DNA from: Calditrichota bacterium
Lineage (GTDB): Bacteria; Zhuqueibacterota; Zhuqueibacteria; Oleimicrobiales; Geothermoviventaceae
NCBI GenBank assembly: GCA_013152765.1
Contig: JAADFT010000552.1
Location: 1-22,856 of the forward strand
DNA length: 22,856 nt
Direction of reading: 5' to 3'
The position numbers and the translations under genes were made by a program. The notes under the pieces are model-generated. The model ran no database searches. It had not been told where the DNA came from and saw only the letters and a program-made list of their open reading frames with translations. Below, one piece after another: positions 15,968 to 22,856 of this stretch. Within the stretch, counting starts at the first letter, position 1. Each line of letters starts with the position of its first letter.

Positions 15968-17353
15968 ATGCGCTTAGGCCCTGAGTACAGCATCCTCGAT
16001 CTCAGCGACGGCACCGAGGTAGAACGCAAACCTGGCGGCAAATTCCGCCGTTTGCTGCGCGACCACCGCGGGTTCTCCCTGGTGCTGGTGACGGCCATTC
16101 TCGGCATTACCGTCACCTTAGGGTTCGTGCTCAGCTCCATCGTCCTGACGGACGTGCGGAGCTCGTCGCTGGAAATGGAAGCGGCTCAGGCTCTTGCGGC
16201 CGCGGACGCCGGGGTCGAGCTGGCCGCCGGCTGGCTGCGCAGGCGACCTTCGCCGCCGGCCACGCTGGAGCCCATCGAGTTCGCTCGCGGCCTGCAAATT
16301 GGCGATGCCGCCATCGACGTCACCATCATCCCCGACCAGCAGAATCGCTTCAACTACCTCAAACGCTTCACGGTCCAGGTGGCCGCAAGCAGTGGCAACG
16401 TGGTCAGGTCGGTGTCGGTCGACGTGCGGATGGCCAGCTTCAGCGACTACGTCTACATGACCAACGACGAGGGCAGTGGCATCATCTGGTACGTCACCGG
16501 CGACATCATCGACGGGAAGCTGCACAGCAACGACAGGCTGTACATCTGGGGTCGGCCGATTTTCCGCGGACCCGTGACCAGCGCCGCCTCATCTTTCGGC
16601 AAAGGCGGCTCGTACAATCCCGACTTCCAGGCCGGTTACAAGCTGGGTGTTCCGAGAATCGATCTGCCCACATTGCAGGAGATTCTGGCGAACTACCAGG
16701 CCTACGGTTCGGGCAACCCCTTCACCATTTACAGCAAACGGAACAAGCGAGCGAAACTGATCTTCAAGGTCGTCGGCGGCGTCGGCAAGGTTGCCTACAG
16801 CGGGTGGGATCGCAGCGGCCACGCCATCAGCGGAACCGTAGCGCTGGACGACCTGGACGGGCTGATTCGCGTGATCGGCAACGTCAACGTCAAGGGCAAG
16901 ATCAAGGGCAGGGTTACGGTGTTGGCCCAGCGTGCTTCCGGCTACGGAGGAAACATCCACATCCGGAATGACCTGCGTTACGCCGGGGCTGATGCCAACG
17001 GCCGCCCACTACCCGGTTGCGAGGATCGGCTGGGATTGATTTCCCAGGCCAACATCATCATCGACAACACAGGGCCAAACCGCCACGACGTCATCATCGA
17101 CGCAGCCCTGCTCGCTCTCGGTCACAGTTTCACTGTGGAGAAGTACTGGTCAGGAGGACCACGCGGCACCATCAAACTCTGGGGAAGCGTTTCGCAGGAC
17201 ATTCGAGGCCCGGTGGGAACCTTCGGCAGGCACGGCATGACCGGCTACATGAAGGCGTACCACTACGACCAGCGGCTGCGCGAGCAACCTCCTCCCTACT
17301 TTCCGGCCTCTGGAGAGTACATCGTGGAGAACTGGCGACAGTCCGACTCTTAG
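15968..17353 (+). CDS. PilX/GspK-like minor pilin with large DUF4900-type domain (copy 1)
   Basis: A 461-residue protein with an unusually long basic leader (35 residues). The prepilin-like site G35/F36 is followed by a hydrophobic helix (about 36-58). There is no Glu at mature position 5, as in PilX and GspK proteins. The helix runs into the PilX-type motif AAQALAAADAGVELAAGWL. The remaining about 370 residues are a DUF4900-type region with Gly/Asn-rich blocks such as GDIIDGKLHSND and RGPVGTFGRHG; they look like a beta-rich repeat fold. ATG at 15968 lies 7 nt after the preceding stop with a weak site. It is homologous to the next gene over its full length, so the two arose by tandem duplication. 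A role at the pilus tip is inferred. Confidence 0.82.
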   Translation: MRLGPEYSILDLSDGTEVERKPGGKFRRLLRDHRGFSLVLVTAILGITVTLGFVLSSIVLTDVRSSSLEMEAAQALAAADAGVELAAGWLRRRPSPPATLEPIEFARGLQIGDAAIDVTIIPDQQNRFNYLKRFTVQVAASSGNVVRSVSVDVRMASFSDYVYMTNDEGSGIIWYVTGDIIDGKLHSNDRLYIWGRPIFRGPVTSAASSFGKGGSYNPDFQAGYKLGVPRIDLPTLQEILANYQAYGSGNPFTIYSKRNKRAKLIFKVVGGVGKVAYSGWDRSGHAISGTVALDDLDGLIRVIGNVNVKGKIKGRVTVLAQRASGYGGNIHIRNDLRYAGADANGRPLPGCEDRLGLISQANIIIDNTGPNRHDVIIDAALLALGHSFTVEKYWSGGPRGTIKLWGSVSQDIRGPVGTFGRHGMTGYMKAYHYDQRLREQPPPYFPASGEYIVENWRQSDS

Positions 17354-17371
17354 ACAACGCGAGGTGAGGAG

Positions 17372-18733
17372 ATGACGGCCAGGGTTACGACGCACGCAGC
17401 TCCTCACTCCGGGTGCAGCAGTGGTCTCACCTTGCTCCAGTTACTTCGGGACCAGCGCGGTGTGTCCCTTGTTCTCATCCTGAGCATTTTGATCCTCTTT
17501 GGAGCTCTCGGGATGGTGACGCACTCGCTGGTTACCACGGACCTGCATTCCAGCGTGCTACACCAGGAAGCGGCGCAGGCGCTCTGGGCAGCCGAAGCCG
17601 GCATGGAGCTGACCTGCCGCTACCTGCGCTGGGCCATCCCGCCTCCGGGAGGCACCGAACCCTTCGTTCAGTACGACAACGTGCAGGTTGGCTCCGGCAC
17701 GTTCACGGTCACCATCGACCCGGACGACAACAACCCGAACACGTACCTGAAGGCCTACACGGTAACGAGCGTAGGCCAGGCAGGGGACGCCCGACGCGCG
17801 ATCCGCGTGCACCTGGGCATGAAAACGTTCGGCAACTACGCCTACGTCACTCACAGTGAGGGAGGCATCATCTGGTTCGTCACAGGCGACGTAATTGAAG
17901 GCCCGTTGCACAGTAACGACCAGATTTCGATCTACAGCCGGCCCACCTTCATGGGCAAGGTCACCAGTTCAGCTTCCATTTTCCGGGAAGGACCTTACTT
18001 CAACCCCGATTTTCGGGAAGGTTACCAGCTGGGTGTACCGCCGATCCAGTTTCCGACCTTTCAGGATCTGGTGGACAACTACTGGGCAGTGAACACAAAT
18101 CCACCAAAAGTGGTGCTCGACGCGCGCTACAGCCGCCACGCTAAGGTGACGTTCCACGCTGACGGAACGCTCACCTACTCCGTCTGGCACAACACCAGTT
18201 CCGGCAAAGTGTACGACGTCAGCCCAACCACGCGACCGGTGTCGGACCTGGACGGCATCCTTTTCGTGCGGGGCGATGTGCGGGTGTCGGGCGTGGTGAA
18301 CGGGCAGATCACCATTATCGCCACGCAGCTCATCAAGATCGTGGACGACGTCCGCTACGCGGCTGCGGATCCGAACGGCCAGCCGCAGCCGGGCTGCGAC
18401 GACCTGCTGGGCCTCATCTCGGCGGGCAACATCGTGATTGCCGACAACGCCGCCAACCGGTCGGACGTGGTGATCGACGCGGGCATCCTGGCCCTGGGCA
18501 ACTCGTTCACCGTGCAAAACTACGACTCCGGGCCCCCACGAGGTTACATCCACCTGTGGGGTTCGCTGGCGCAAAAGGTGCGCGGTCCCGTGGGAACCTT
18601 CGGCTGGTACGGACAAACCGGCTACCTGAAGGACTACCACTACGACACACGGTTTGTGGACACACCGCCACCTTACTACCCGTCCACCGGCCAGTACCAG
18701 ATCTACAGCTGGCAGGAGGTGGACCCGGAGTAG
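17372..18733 (+). CDS. PilX/GspK-like minor pilin with large DUF4900-type domain (copy 2)
   Basis: A 453-residue tandem paralogue of the gene at 15968. The leader ends at the prepilin-like site G30/V31 (RGVSLVLILSILILF), with no Glu at position 5. The helix is followed by AAQALWAAEAGMELTCRYL. The large C-terminal region keeps the same blocks (GDVIEGPLHSND, NPDFREGYQLGVP, RGPVGTFGWYG, PPPYYPSTGQY). A shared PGC-(E/D)-D Cys is seen in both copies. ATG at 17372 follows GAGG (17361-17364) with 7-nt spacing, 18 nt after the first copy. It is the last gene of the pilus cluster. Two diverged copies may form a heterodimer or serve different surfaces; this is inference. Confidence 0.82.
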   Translation: MTARVTTHAAPHSGCSSGLTLLQLLRDQRGVSLVLILSILILFGALGMVTHSLVTTDLHSSVLHQEAAQALWAAEAGMELTCRYLRWAIPPPGGTEPFVQYDNVQVGSGTFTVTIDPDDNNPNTYLKAYTVTSVGQAGDARRAIRVHLGMKTFGNYAYVTHSEGGIIWFVTGDVIEGPLHSNDQISIYSRPTFMGKVTSSASIFREGPYFNPDFREGYQLGVPPIQFPTFQDLVDNYWAVNTNPPKVVLDARYSRHAKVTFHADGTLTYSVWHNTSSGKVYDVSPTTRPVSDLDGILFVRGDVRVSGVVNGQITIIATQLIKIVDDVRYAAADPNGQPQPGCDDLLGLISAGNIVIADNAANRSDVVIDAGILALGNSFTVQNYDSGPPRGYIHLWGSLAQKVRGPVGTFGWYGQTGYLKDYHYDTRFVDTPPPYYPSTGQYQIYSWQEVDPE

Positions 18734-19003
18734 AGCGACCGTGCCGCAACCGTTCCGAGGACCCGACGCGCTAAGCGTTGTTCCCGTGAGCGGAAACGGG
18801 ACCGGACTCTTCTTCCAGTCGAGGCGGACCGCGGCGTGAAGATTTTTCTGAGCAAAAGCCCACCCGCCAGAGTGAGTTCGGGGGGTGAGAAGATGGCCAA
18901 GTTCTGACGCACAGGGATTCGTTCTGCTACGTCAAAATGCGGTTGGCTTTTCGGAGTCGTGGTCTCTTCAGGGCGAGATGTTGCTTAGCCTCGCCTGAAA
19001 CAA

Positions 19004-19029
19004 GCCTGCTTTAGCAGGCGGCTTCTTTT
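19004..19029 (+). terminator. Intrinsic terminator, likely for the pilus cluster
   Basis: Perfect stem GCCTGC (19004-19009), loop TTTA, GCAGGC (19014-19019), then GGCTTCTTTT. It lies about 270 bp after the last pilus gene. The leading AAGCC can also pair with the trailing GGCTT, giving an alternative fold. The T-tract is interrupted by one C. It may instead be one part of a repeat unit together with the adjacent palindrome. Confidence 0.6.
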
Positions 19030-19033
19030 GGTA

Positions 19034-19056
19034 GCCCGGGGATTTGATCCCCGGGC
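19034..19056. repeat. GC-rich perfect palindrome, REP-like
   Basis: GCCCGGGGAT (19034-19043), loop TTG, ATCCCCGGGC (19047-19056): a perfect 10-bp stem with a 3-nt loop. It lies five bases after a terminator-like hairpin, between convergent genes. Such GC-rich palindromes are often members of dispersed REP-type families, but only one copy is seen here. Confidence 0.6.
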
Positions 19057-19225
19057 GGAGAAGCCACGCGCTGCCTTCGCCTTTGTTTCGCGAATCTGAC
19101 GTAGTAGACATAAGACCCCAAGATGCGCACCGCGGTTCTTCCAGCGCGAGCCGAAGTTTACGCTGCGTTCGAGCAAGACCACTCTGGCAGACGCGCCCGA
19201 AGAGACGACGCTCGCAAAACGAAAA

Positions 19226-19241
19226 CTACAACCGGTTGTAG
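19226..19241. repeat. 16-bp perfect palindrome CTACAACC-GGTTGTAG
   Basis: Two abutting 8-nt half-sites with no spacer. The form resembles a dimeric regulator operator, but the site lies between the 3' ends of convergent genes, where an operator is unexpected. It has no adjacent T-tract. Function is unknown. Confidence 0.5.
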
Positions 19242-19380
19242 CAAATCGGAAAATCGGGGCGACATCACAAACGGGCAGTCGCTGCGCAGAAAGACTGGCG
19301 CCTGCCCCCTGATCTGAAAAACCGACCGCTGGACAGGCACGGCGACAGGTCCCGGCCACCGCCAGCAACGGATTTTCCAC

Positions 19381-19608
19381 TCAGTTGGTCAGTCCGTCGA
19401 CGGCATCCAGGACCTTGCGCGCCTTGTCGACTTCGGCCTGTGGCACCATCAACCGGATTTGCTTGCCCTCGCTCGTCGCCTCATCGCCGCTACTCAGGCG
19501 AACGGCCGCACCCGCCAGAATGCAGCGAATTCCGTGACTCTCCAGCAGCCCCTGCACCATTTCAACTTCGCGCTCGCTCTCAGCGCGGTAGACCTCCACC
19601 AGCTTCAC
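19381..19608 (-). CDS. DUF2007 family small protein
   Basis: A 75-residue minus-strand protein matching the DUF2007 (putative signal-transducing) family pattern. It starts MKLVEVYRAESEREVEMVQGL, then LLESHGIRCIL, a variable charged middle, and a C-terminal LMVPQAEVDKARKVLD strand-helix unit. The start codon is GTG (read on the minus strand at 19608-19606), with AGAGG at 19620-19616 and 7-nt spacing. The family's function is not established; members are single ferredoxin-like-fold domains. It is oriented against both neighbouring operons and has no obvious partner. No signal peptide or membrane segment is visible. Confidence 0.83.
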   Translation of the reverse strand: MKLVEVYRAESEREVEMVQGLLESHGIRCILAGAAVRLSSGDEATSEGKQIRLMVPQAEVDKARKVLDAVDGLTN

Positions 19609-20249
19609 GCGCAGACCTCTTCGGCTTCAGAGTCCTGTCAATCTCACCGGGATCGTCGTCACCGTGTTTCCTCGGACACGCCACCTGCCGCCTTGCGAAA
19701 GCCCCTGCGGGCCGGAACCCGCGCGCCGGCGTCGGTAGCGCAAATGGCCGATCCCGGTGTGCCCTCACCCTTCCACGTCCGGCAAGCCAAAACTCTTCGA
19801 CAATTTAGCAATGACCGTGTCAATTTCAAGCGAAAAACCGACAGATGCGCGTTCTTTTTAGCTCAAGTCCGACGCGGCCTTTTTTCTCAAAGAAAATTGA
19901 ACCTGGCACCCGAAAGCCGGTTAAAAAGGACGAAAGCGCGCTTCGGCATGCTGCGCCGGGAGCGAGCCGGGGTCCAGAGGCTGCGTTCCAGAGCCGCAAG
20001 CTTCCCACATCGACAGCAGCTTTCGCAACCGCCCGAATCAAGGGCATCTCCGTTCTGGGTACGCAGAAGCGAGGAGCACCGGGCCTCCCGCTGAGACTCG
20101 TCGACACACAAAAGGGGATCGGCCCTCCGGGCTCACGGAGAAAGCGTCAACGGAAAGCTTTGCCCTTCGGGTCAGGCCAACAAGCGTCGCAGTTCTGGTA
20201 CAGCAGACAGCAGGCAAGGCGGAACCCACAGCATCACGAGGAGCGATTC
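19609..20249. other. Gene-free interval between divergent DUF2007 and threonine aldolase genes
   Basis: About 640 bp between two divergent genes, so both promoters should lie here. I see no convincing gene. A minus-strand TTGACA at 19823-19818 has no good -10 partner at 16-18 bp. An AT-rich hairpin (TTTTCT-CAA-AGAAAA) lies near 19885-19900, after a run of T. The plus-strand frame into the aldolase gene reads like low-complexity non-coding sequence. Confidence 0.6.
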
Positions 20250-21278
20250 ATGATCGATTTGCGAAGCGACACGGTCACCAAGCCCACGCCGGAAATGCGC
20301 AAGGCCATCGCCGAAGCTGAGGTCGGCGACGACGTTTTCGGCGAAGATCCAACCGTGAACCGGCTCCAGGAGATGGTCGCAGAGAAGCTCGGCAAGGAAG
20401 CAGCCCTGTTCGTGCCGAGCGGCACGATGGGGAACCAGGTGTGCATCAAGGTGCTCACGCAGCCTGGCGACGAGATCATCTGCGAGGCCAACACTCACTG
20501 CTACAACTTCGAGGCCGGCGGGGTCGCGTTCAATTCGGGCGTGCAGCCACGCCCCCTCGAGGGCAACCGCGGCGTGATCACAGCGGAACAGGTCGAGGCG
20601 GCCATTCGCCCGGACGACGAGCACTGTCCGCGCACCCGGGTCGTGACCATCGAAAACACGCACAACCAGGCCGGGGGCGTGGTGTTCCCGTTAGAGGAGA
20701 TCAAGCGGATTCGCCAGGTGGCGGACAGGCACGGGCTCGCCATGCATCTGGACGGCGCCAGACTCTGGAACGCCGCCGTCGCTTCGGGCATCGAGCCCGC
20801 AACCTGGGCACAGTACTTCGACACAGTGAGCGTCTGTCTGTCCAAGGGCCTCGGGGCGCCGGTTGGCTCGGTAATCGCTTCCACAGCCGAGCGCATCGCC
20901 GAGGCGCGACGGGTACGCAAGGTCCTGGGCGCGGGCATGCGCCAGGTCGGCATCCTGGCAGCCGCGGGCGTGTACGCGCTCGAACATCACGTCGACCGCC
21001 TGGCCGAAGACCACCGGCGGGCCCGTCGCCTGGCCGAGGCCGTGGCGGAGCTGCCCGGGTTCGACATCGATCTGGACACCGTGCAGACCAACATCGTCGT
21101 GATTCGGCTCGAGCGCCCGGAGTGGTCGGTACCGGGTGTCGTGGCCGCGCTGAAAGAGCAGGGCGTGCTCGTTGTGCCGTTTGGGCCGCGGAAGATCCGA
21201 GCCGTCACCCACCTGTGGATCAGCGACGCCGACATCGACACGGCCATCCGCGCCTTCCAGCACGTGGCGGCGTCCTGA
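20250..21278 (+). CDS. ltaE: Low-specificity L-threonine aldolase
   Basis: A 342-residue PLP-dependent enzyme that splits L-threonine/L-allo-threonine into glycine and acetaldehyde in the cytoplasm. The family start MIDLRSDTVTKPT is present. Visible active-site features are H83 (ANTHCYNFE), the EN-T-H-N-Q-AGG block, the DGAR motif and the PLP-binding lysine K199 (CLSKGLGAPVGS). Length and positions agree with characterised LtaE/LtaA enzymes. I chose ATG at 20250 with GAGGAG at 20238-20243 and 6-nt spacing. The frame is open further upstream, but that part has no family similarity. It appears to be a stand-alone housekeeping gene; the next gene has its own promoter. Confidence 0.96.
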   Translation: MIDLRSDTVTKPTPEMRKAIAEAEVGDDVFGEDPTVNRLQEMVAEKLGKEAALFVPSGTMGNQVCIKVLTQPGDEIICEANTHCYNFEAGGVAFNSGVQPRPLEGNRGVITAEQVEAAIRPDDEHCPRTRVVTIENTHNQAGGVVFPLEEIKRIRQVADRHGLAMHLDGARLWNAAVASGIEPATWAQYFDTVSVCLSKGLGAPVGSVIASTAERIAEARRVRKVLGAGMRQVGILAAAGVYALEHHVDRLAEDHRRARRLAEAVAELPGFDIDLDTVQTNIVVIRLERPEWSVPGVVAALKEQGVLVVPFGPRKIRAVTHLWISDADIDTAIRAFQHVAAS

Positions 21279-21368
21279 GGCGCGAAACTGCGGCGGAACG
21301 AGCGAAACCGGCCCAGCCCTGAATCGGGCAGAAAATCCGCTTTTGGCGAAATTTCGTGCAATTTTCCC

Positions 21369-21397
21369 TTGACACAGGGTGGGTTCGGGTGTATATT
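21369..21397 (+). promoter_or_regulatory. Sigma-70-type promoter for rpsU
   Basis: TTGACA (21369-21374), a 17-nt spacer, then TATATT (21392-21397): a near-consensus housekeeping promoter. Transcription would start near 21404, about 200 nt before the S21 start codon. It is the clearest sigma-70 promoter in the window. Confidence 0.88.
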
Positions 21398-21403
21398 TAG
21401 CGC

Positions 21404-21605
21404 GATTTGCCGTGAGGTGAGCCTGAGAGGTTCGCAACCCTCAACTCGGCCCGGGACAAGAGATTTTTTTGCGCTGCGGGCCCTTGATGCAGGTAAAGAG
21501 ATTGCTCCCGTGTGGAACCGCGGGGGTAGCATTGTCGTAGTTAGCAAAGGCAGATCGACTCCGGCCCAAGGATTACCAGATCACGCTAAGGAGGTGATGT
21601 GGGAA
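21404..21605 (+). promoter_or_regulatory. Structured 5' leader of rpsU
   Basis: About 200 nt between the promoter and the S21 start, with three hairpins. The first is GAG-A-GGTT-CGC-AACC-CTC at 21425-21442. The second is GGCCCG/CGGGCC at 21448-21453 and 21477-21482, with seven T residues in its loop. The third is TGCT-CCCGTG-TGGAAC-CGCGGG-GGT-AGCA at 21503-21531. It ends in an extended ribosome site, AAGGAGGTGAT. I recognise no known riboswitch class. Autoregulation by a ribosomal protein is possible but unproven. Confidence 0.45.
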
Positions 21606-21812
21606 GTGATCCAGGTAGTCGTTGGTGAAGGAGAAAGCATTGACAGCGCACTCAATCGTTTCCGGCGCAAGTGTGAGCAGGCACAGCTACTGCAGGACAT
21701 TAAGCGTACGTCTCACTACGTGAAGCCTTCCCAAGAACGGCGGCTCCAGGCTCGTAAGGCTCTGCGGCGACTTCGCAGGCAGATGCAGCGCCTGAATCGA
21801 TTGACAGCGTAG
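21606..21812 (+). CDS. rpsU: 30S ribosomal protein S21
   Basis: A 68-residue basic protein matching S21: the early GEGESIDSALNRFRRKCEQA block, then DIKRTSHYVKPSQERR and a long basic C-terminal helix. S21 is a small-subunit protein near the anti-Shine-Dalgarno region that aids initiation. Two starts are possible. The GTG at 21606 has the AAGGAGG (21588-21594) 11 nt upstream and gives the usual N-terminus. The ATG at 21597 lies only 2 nt from that site. I prefer 21606 but not firmly. The gene precedes the primary sigma factor, as in the rpsU-dnaG-rpoD arrangement, but with no dnaG between. Confidence 0.93.
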   Translation: MIQVVVGEGESIDSALNRFRRKCEQAQLLQDIKRTSHYVKPSQERRLQARKALRRLRRQMQRLNRLTA

Positions 21813-22030
21813 ATATCTGGTTTTCCTGCTGTACCGCACGTAAAGTCTCGCAGGAAGCCGCCGAAAATCACAAAAGTGTGTCGCAAGACAATTTGGGTGG
21901 TGGAAAAATCCGTGAAACATTGGGGCGATTTGTGCCTCTAAATAGCTTGGAGCGTCCGCCGACCGCCGGTGGGTGCGCTAACTCCGGAAGCGTAGCTTAC
22001 GGTAAACCTTTAAACAAAGCCCTGTGACAA

Positions 22031-22856
22031 ATGGCAAAGCGAAGACGAGTGACAGAAAATCGATCGAAGCAATCCATTGAGAAGTACCTGGAGGAGATTG
22101 GCAACTACTCCCCGCTGCCTCCAGAGGAAGAAATCCGCCTTGCCCGGCGCATCCGCAAGGGCGATGAGGAAGCGCTGGACAAGCTGGTGAAGGCCAATCT
22201 CCGCTTCGTGATCAGCGTGGCCAAGGAGTACCAGGGTCAGGGTCTGCCTTTGCAGGATCTGATCAGCGAGGGCAATCTGGGCCTGATCAAGGCTGCGCAG
22301 CGCTTCGACGAGACGCGCGGCTTCAAGTTCATTTCGTACGCCGTGTGGTGGATCCGCCAGTCCATCTTGCAGGCTCTGGCGGAGCAGTCGCGCGTGGTGC
22401 GCCTGCCCCTGAACCGCGTGGGCGCGATCAACAAAGTGGGCCGCGCGCTCGAGCAGCTCGAGAAGGAGTACGGCCGCGAGCCCAGCATGCAGGAGCTGGC
22501 CGAAAAGATGGAGATGACGGCCTACGAGGTGGCCGATGTGCTCAAGACCTCGGCGCGTCACCTGTCGCTGGACGAGCCGTTCAACGAAGAGGACGGCAAC
22601 AGCCTGCTCGACGTGATCGAGAGCGACCGCTACGACCCGCCGGATGCGGGGCTGATGCGCGAGTCGCTGCGTCAGGAAATCGAGAAAGTGCTGAGCACGC
22701 TGAAGCCGCGTGAAGCCGAGATCATCAAGCTGTACTTTGGTCTGGACGGCGACCGGCCGCTGACGCTGGAAGAGATTGGCGAATACTTCCAGTTGACGCG
22801 CGAGCGCGTGCGCCAGATCAAGGACAAGGCGCTGCGGCGACTCCGCCACCGCTCGC
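22031..22856 (+). CDS. rpoD: RNA polymerase primary sigma factor (RpoD/SigA), 3'-truncated by window edge
   Basis: The frame is open from ATG 22031 to the window end (275 residues); the stop lies outside. All core sigma-70 regions are visible. Region 1.2 is near SIEKYLEEIGNYSPLPPEEE, region 2 has ANLRFVISVAKEYQGQGLPL and RGFKFISYAVWWIRQSI, region 3 is around GREPSMQELAEKM, and region 4.2 is TREVRVRQIKDKALRRL-like. Only about 14 residues precede region 1.2, so the acidic region 1.1 is absent; this compact form is usual in Bacteroidetes/Chlorobi-type RpoD. The ribosome site is weak. It lies 218 bp after rpsU and is probably co-transcribed, though a separate promoter cannot be excluded. Confidence 0.95.
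   Translation, partial: MAKRRRVTENRSKQSIEKYLEEIGNYSPLPPEEEIRLARRIRKGDEEALDKLVKANLRFVISVAKEYQGQGLPLQDLISEGNLGLIKAAQRFDETRGFKFISYAVWWIRQSILQALAEQSRVVRLPLNRVGAINKVGRALEQLEKEYGREPSMQELAEKMEMTAYEVADVLKTSARHLSLDEPFNEEDGNSLLDVIESDRYDPPDAGLMRESLRQEIEKVLSTLKPREAEIIKLYFGLDGDRPLTLEEIGEYFQLTRERVRQIKDKALRRLRHRS

Larger units (their letters stand above)
18734..19380. other. Long gene-free interval between convergent genes, rich in palindromes
   Basis: No supported gene. The plus-strand pilus cluster ends at 18733 and the minus-strand gene ends at 19381, so the interval receives two transcription units. It holds a hairpin TCCCGT-N8-ACGGGA at 18782-18801, a terminator at 19004-19029, a 10-bp-stem palindrome at 19034-19056 and a 16-bp palindrome at 19226-19241. 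The frames through it are short and lack ribosome sites. Confidence 0.7.

Noticed and set aside
19845..20249. N-terminal extension of the threonine aldolase frame
   Set aside because: The aldolase family starts at MIDLRSDT (20250) with a good ribosome site; the upstream translation is low-complexity basic sequence with no similarity.
21369..21596. N-terminal extension of the S21 frame
   Set aside because: It begins inside the -35 element of the rpsU promoter, so it cannot be on that transcript; S21 proteins are short.
21813..22030. tRNA or small RNA between rpsU and rpoD
   Set aside because: Some short GC-rich complementarity exists, but no cloverleaf, anticodon arm or CCA-type end is visible.
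22010..22849. 279-codon open frame on the minus strand
   Set aside because: Exactly opposite the primary sigma factor gene; composition (Leu, Gln, His, Arg rich) is that of an antisense frame.
1..22856. CRISPR array, insertion sequence, prophage or toxin-antitoxin genes
   Set aside because: No regularly spaced repeats, transposase, integrase, phage protein or toxin-like gene pair was seen.

Overview
This GC-rich bacterial window is dominated by one long plus-strand cluster (about 1-18733) for a type IV pilus or type II secretion-like machine together with its signalling proteins. Housekeeping genes follow: a small minus-strand DUF2007 gene, a threonine aldolase, ribosomal protein S21 and the primary sigma factor, which runs off the right edge. 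The double-membrane-type minor pilin set, the DUF4900-type PilX-like proteins and a compact primary sigma factor with no visible region 1.1 fit a Gram-negative lineage, perhaps near the Bacteroidetes/Chlorobi/KSB1/Calditrichota (FCB) assemblage. That placement is an inference from family resemblance, not a demonstrated assignment.

Layout. Positions 1-5397 hold a truncated response regulator, an HDOD protein, a PilB/GspE-type ATPase, a second response regulator that is a close paralogue of the first, and a second PilB/GspE-type ATPase. Positions 5515-6978 encode an NtrC-family sigma-54 activator (PilR-like by context). Positions 7027-12090 form a tightly packed chemosensory block: CheR, HDOD, CheB, CheY, a CheX-like protein and an unusual CheX/CheC-like protein fused to a degenerate receiver. 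PilC/GspF follows (12157-13368). Next come the major pilin (13658-13993) and a set of minor pilins in the order H/FimT, I/PilV, J/PilW (14248-15960). The cluster ends with two tandem paralogous PilX/GspK-like proteins carrying DUF4900-type domains (15968-18733). CheA, CheW, receptors, PilM/N/O/Q, PilT and prepilin peptidase are not in the window.

Regulation visible in the DNA. A sigma-54-type element (TGGCAC-N5-TTGAT) lies 64 bp upstream of the major pilin. A nearly perfect one (GGGCAC-N5-TTGCA) lies upstream of the minor pilins, just after an intrinsic terminator that closes the major pilin transcript. With the sigma-54 activator encoded in the same cluster, this suggests a local circuit: activator, then separate pilin and minor-pilin transcripts. 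A roughly 100-bp inverted-repeat element sits between pilC and the pilin. The rpsU gene has a textbook sigma-70 promoter and a roughly 200-nt structured leader.

Inferred co-operation: receiver and HDOD proteins and the CheR/CheB/CheY/CheX adaptation module probably tune pilus motors. Of the two ATPases, only the second keeps a good MshEN-like N-terminal motif of the kind that binds c-di-GMP in related proteins. The two motors may therefore be controlled differently.
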